From NCBI GenBank assembly GCA_036375275.1, contig DASUSF010000310.1, positions 1 to 14,745 of the forward strand: a stretch of 14,745 nucleotides of DNA, written 5' to 3'. Made by a program: the position numbers and the translations under genes. The notes beneath the pieces are model-generated. The model saw only the letters and a list, made by a program, of their open reading frames with translations. It did no database searches and was not told the DNA's origin. The stretch comes from DASUSF01 sp036375275 (GTDB taxonomy: Bacteria; Pseudomonadota; Alphaproteobacteria; Geminicoccales; Geminicoccaceae). This document shows, in pieces, positions 14,379 to 14,745 of the stretch; positions within the stretch are counted from its first letter, which is position 1, and each line of letters starts with the position of its first letter.

Positions 14379-14524
14379 CGCGGATCCCGACCGTACTGGA
14401 CCGCCTGCCGGCGGTTCCGCTTGCATGACTCCGCTCTGATCCGCGGGAGCAGAGCAATCTTCTTCCGATGGGCGGAAGGACGTCGCGGCCCGATGCGCTG
14501 CTGTCTCATCGGAAGTTGTTCTAA
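14375..14524. repeat. 146-bp palindromic intergenic repeat, copy 2 (tandem)
   Basis: This is a second copy with exactly 146-base offset and no gaps. By hand count about 114 of 146 positions match copy 1. It shares the CTAG at 14375-14378 with copy 1 and ends in CTAA at 14521-14524, again 146 bases on. The best-conserved core is GCGGAAGGACGTCGCGG near 14472-14488 followed by CTGTCTCATCGGA (14501-14513). The first hairpin is more diverged, so copy 2 is likely older or under weaker constraint. Confidence 0.83.
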
Positions 14525-14631
14525 GCCTTTGACCCGGCGGTCTCTGCAATCAGTTCGGAGTCGTCCGGCTGATCCACCGCCAGTCTGCGCAACTTCAGCC
14601 GCGCGCGTAAAGCCAGAAGGTCACCCTCGCA

Positions 14632-14745
14632 TCACGCGCCGCCGTCGAGAAGGCGGGTCACGTGGCCGAGCTTGCGCCCGGGGCGGACCTCGCTCTTGCC
14701 GTAGAGGTGCAACCGGGCGCCGGGCTCAGCGAGGATCGCCGGCCA
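14632..14745 (-). CDS. purK: 5-(carboxyamino)imidazole ribonucleotide synthase, C-terminal end only
   Basis: The last 37 residues of a protein entering from the window edge: WPAILAEPGARLHLYGK, then EVRPGRKLGHVTRLLDGGA and a TGA stop at 14632-14634. LHLYGK followed by xEVRPGRKxGHVT is the characteristic C-terminal strand-loop of the PurK ATP-grasp enzyme. PurK carboxylates aminoimidazole ribonucleotide in purine synthesis. Only about one tenth of the protein is visible, so integrity cannot be judged. purE is expected just beyond the edge, upstream on the same strand. Confidence 0.87.
   Translation of the reverse strand, partial: WPAILAEPGARLHLYGKSEVRPGRKLGHVTRLLDGGA

Larger units (their letters stand above)
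14141..14631. other. Gene-free interval between GGDEF gene and purK
   Basis: This 491-base interval holds the two tandem repeats at 14229-14524. In 14141-14228 I see only GC-rich leader sequence for the GGDEF gene. In 14525-14631, between the repeats and the purK stop, I see no gene, T-run terminator or clear promoter. Confidence 0.6.

Noticed and set aside
14229..14524. CRISPR array
   Set aside because: There are only two long, diverged units with internal palindromes, no short identical repeats with spacers, and no cas genes.
14137..14549. Minus-strand frames with an internally repeated peptide (SDETxxHRxATSFR) that could be a repeat protein
   Set aside because: The peptide repeat simply follows the 146-bp DNA repeat, whose period is not a multiple of three. 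The two copies fall in different frames and there is no ribosome site.

Overview
The window is a very GC-rich, densely packed bacterial chromosome segment, probably from an alphaproteobacterium of the Rhodospirillales/Geminicoccaceae type. I infer this from two DUF465 (YdcH-like) proteins, the style of the genes, the absence of an RHH domain in PutA, and DUF465 lying near purK. I cannot name the species. Nothing looks like a phage, plasmid or genomic island, and most genes are core metabolism.

Left block, all on the minus strand (read right to left): a 58-residue PLDc_N-type membrane protein (7153-6977, GTG start); a bifunctional proline catabolic flavoenzyme PutA (6721-2819); a PP2C-type Ser/Thr phosphatase starting 4 bases after the putA stop (2814-2032); a small probable exported protein (1934-1713) followed by two tandem hairpins, the second a textbook Rho-independent terminator; and uvrC, cut by the window edge (1518-1).

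Middle block: a Rieske non-haem iron oxygenase alpha subunit and an 88-residue conserved-type small protein form a minus-strand pair (8739-7263). A fumarylacetoacetate-hydrolase (FAH) superfamily enzyme is divergent from them (8896-10071, plus). The oxygenase, FAH enzyme and PutA are consistent with catabolism of small organic substrates. Proline betaine or another quaternary amine feeding PutA is possible but unproven.

Right block: an upper-glycolysis operon on the minus strand, pfk (group III/mixed-substrate type) - glk - TIGR02444 family protein. Its genes overlap by 20 and 4 bases. It is bracketed by two different DUF465 genes, one downstream on the same strand and one divergent. Next comes a diguanylate cyclase with an intact I-site. 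The last gene, at the edge, is the C-terminal end of purK.

The only gene-free stretch over 300 bases (14141-14631) holds a tandem pair of 146-bp palindrome-rich repeats. They are bounded by CTAG/CTAA at exact 146-base spacing and look like a MITE-like or REP-like intergenic element. This is the least ordinary DNA in the window. I found no CRISPR array, tRNA, rRNA or intact insertion sequence.
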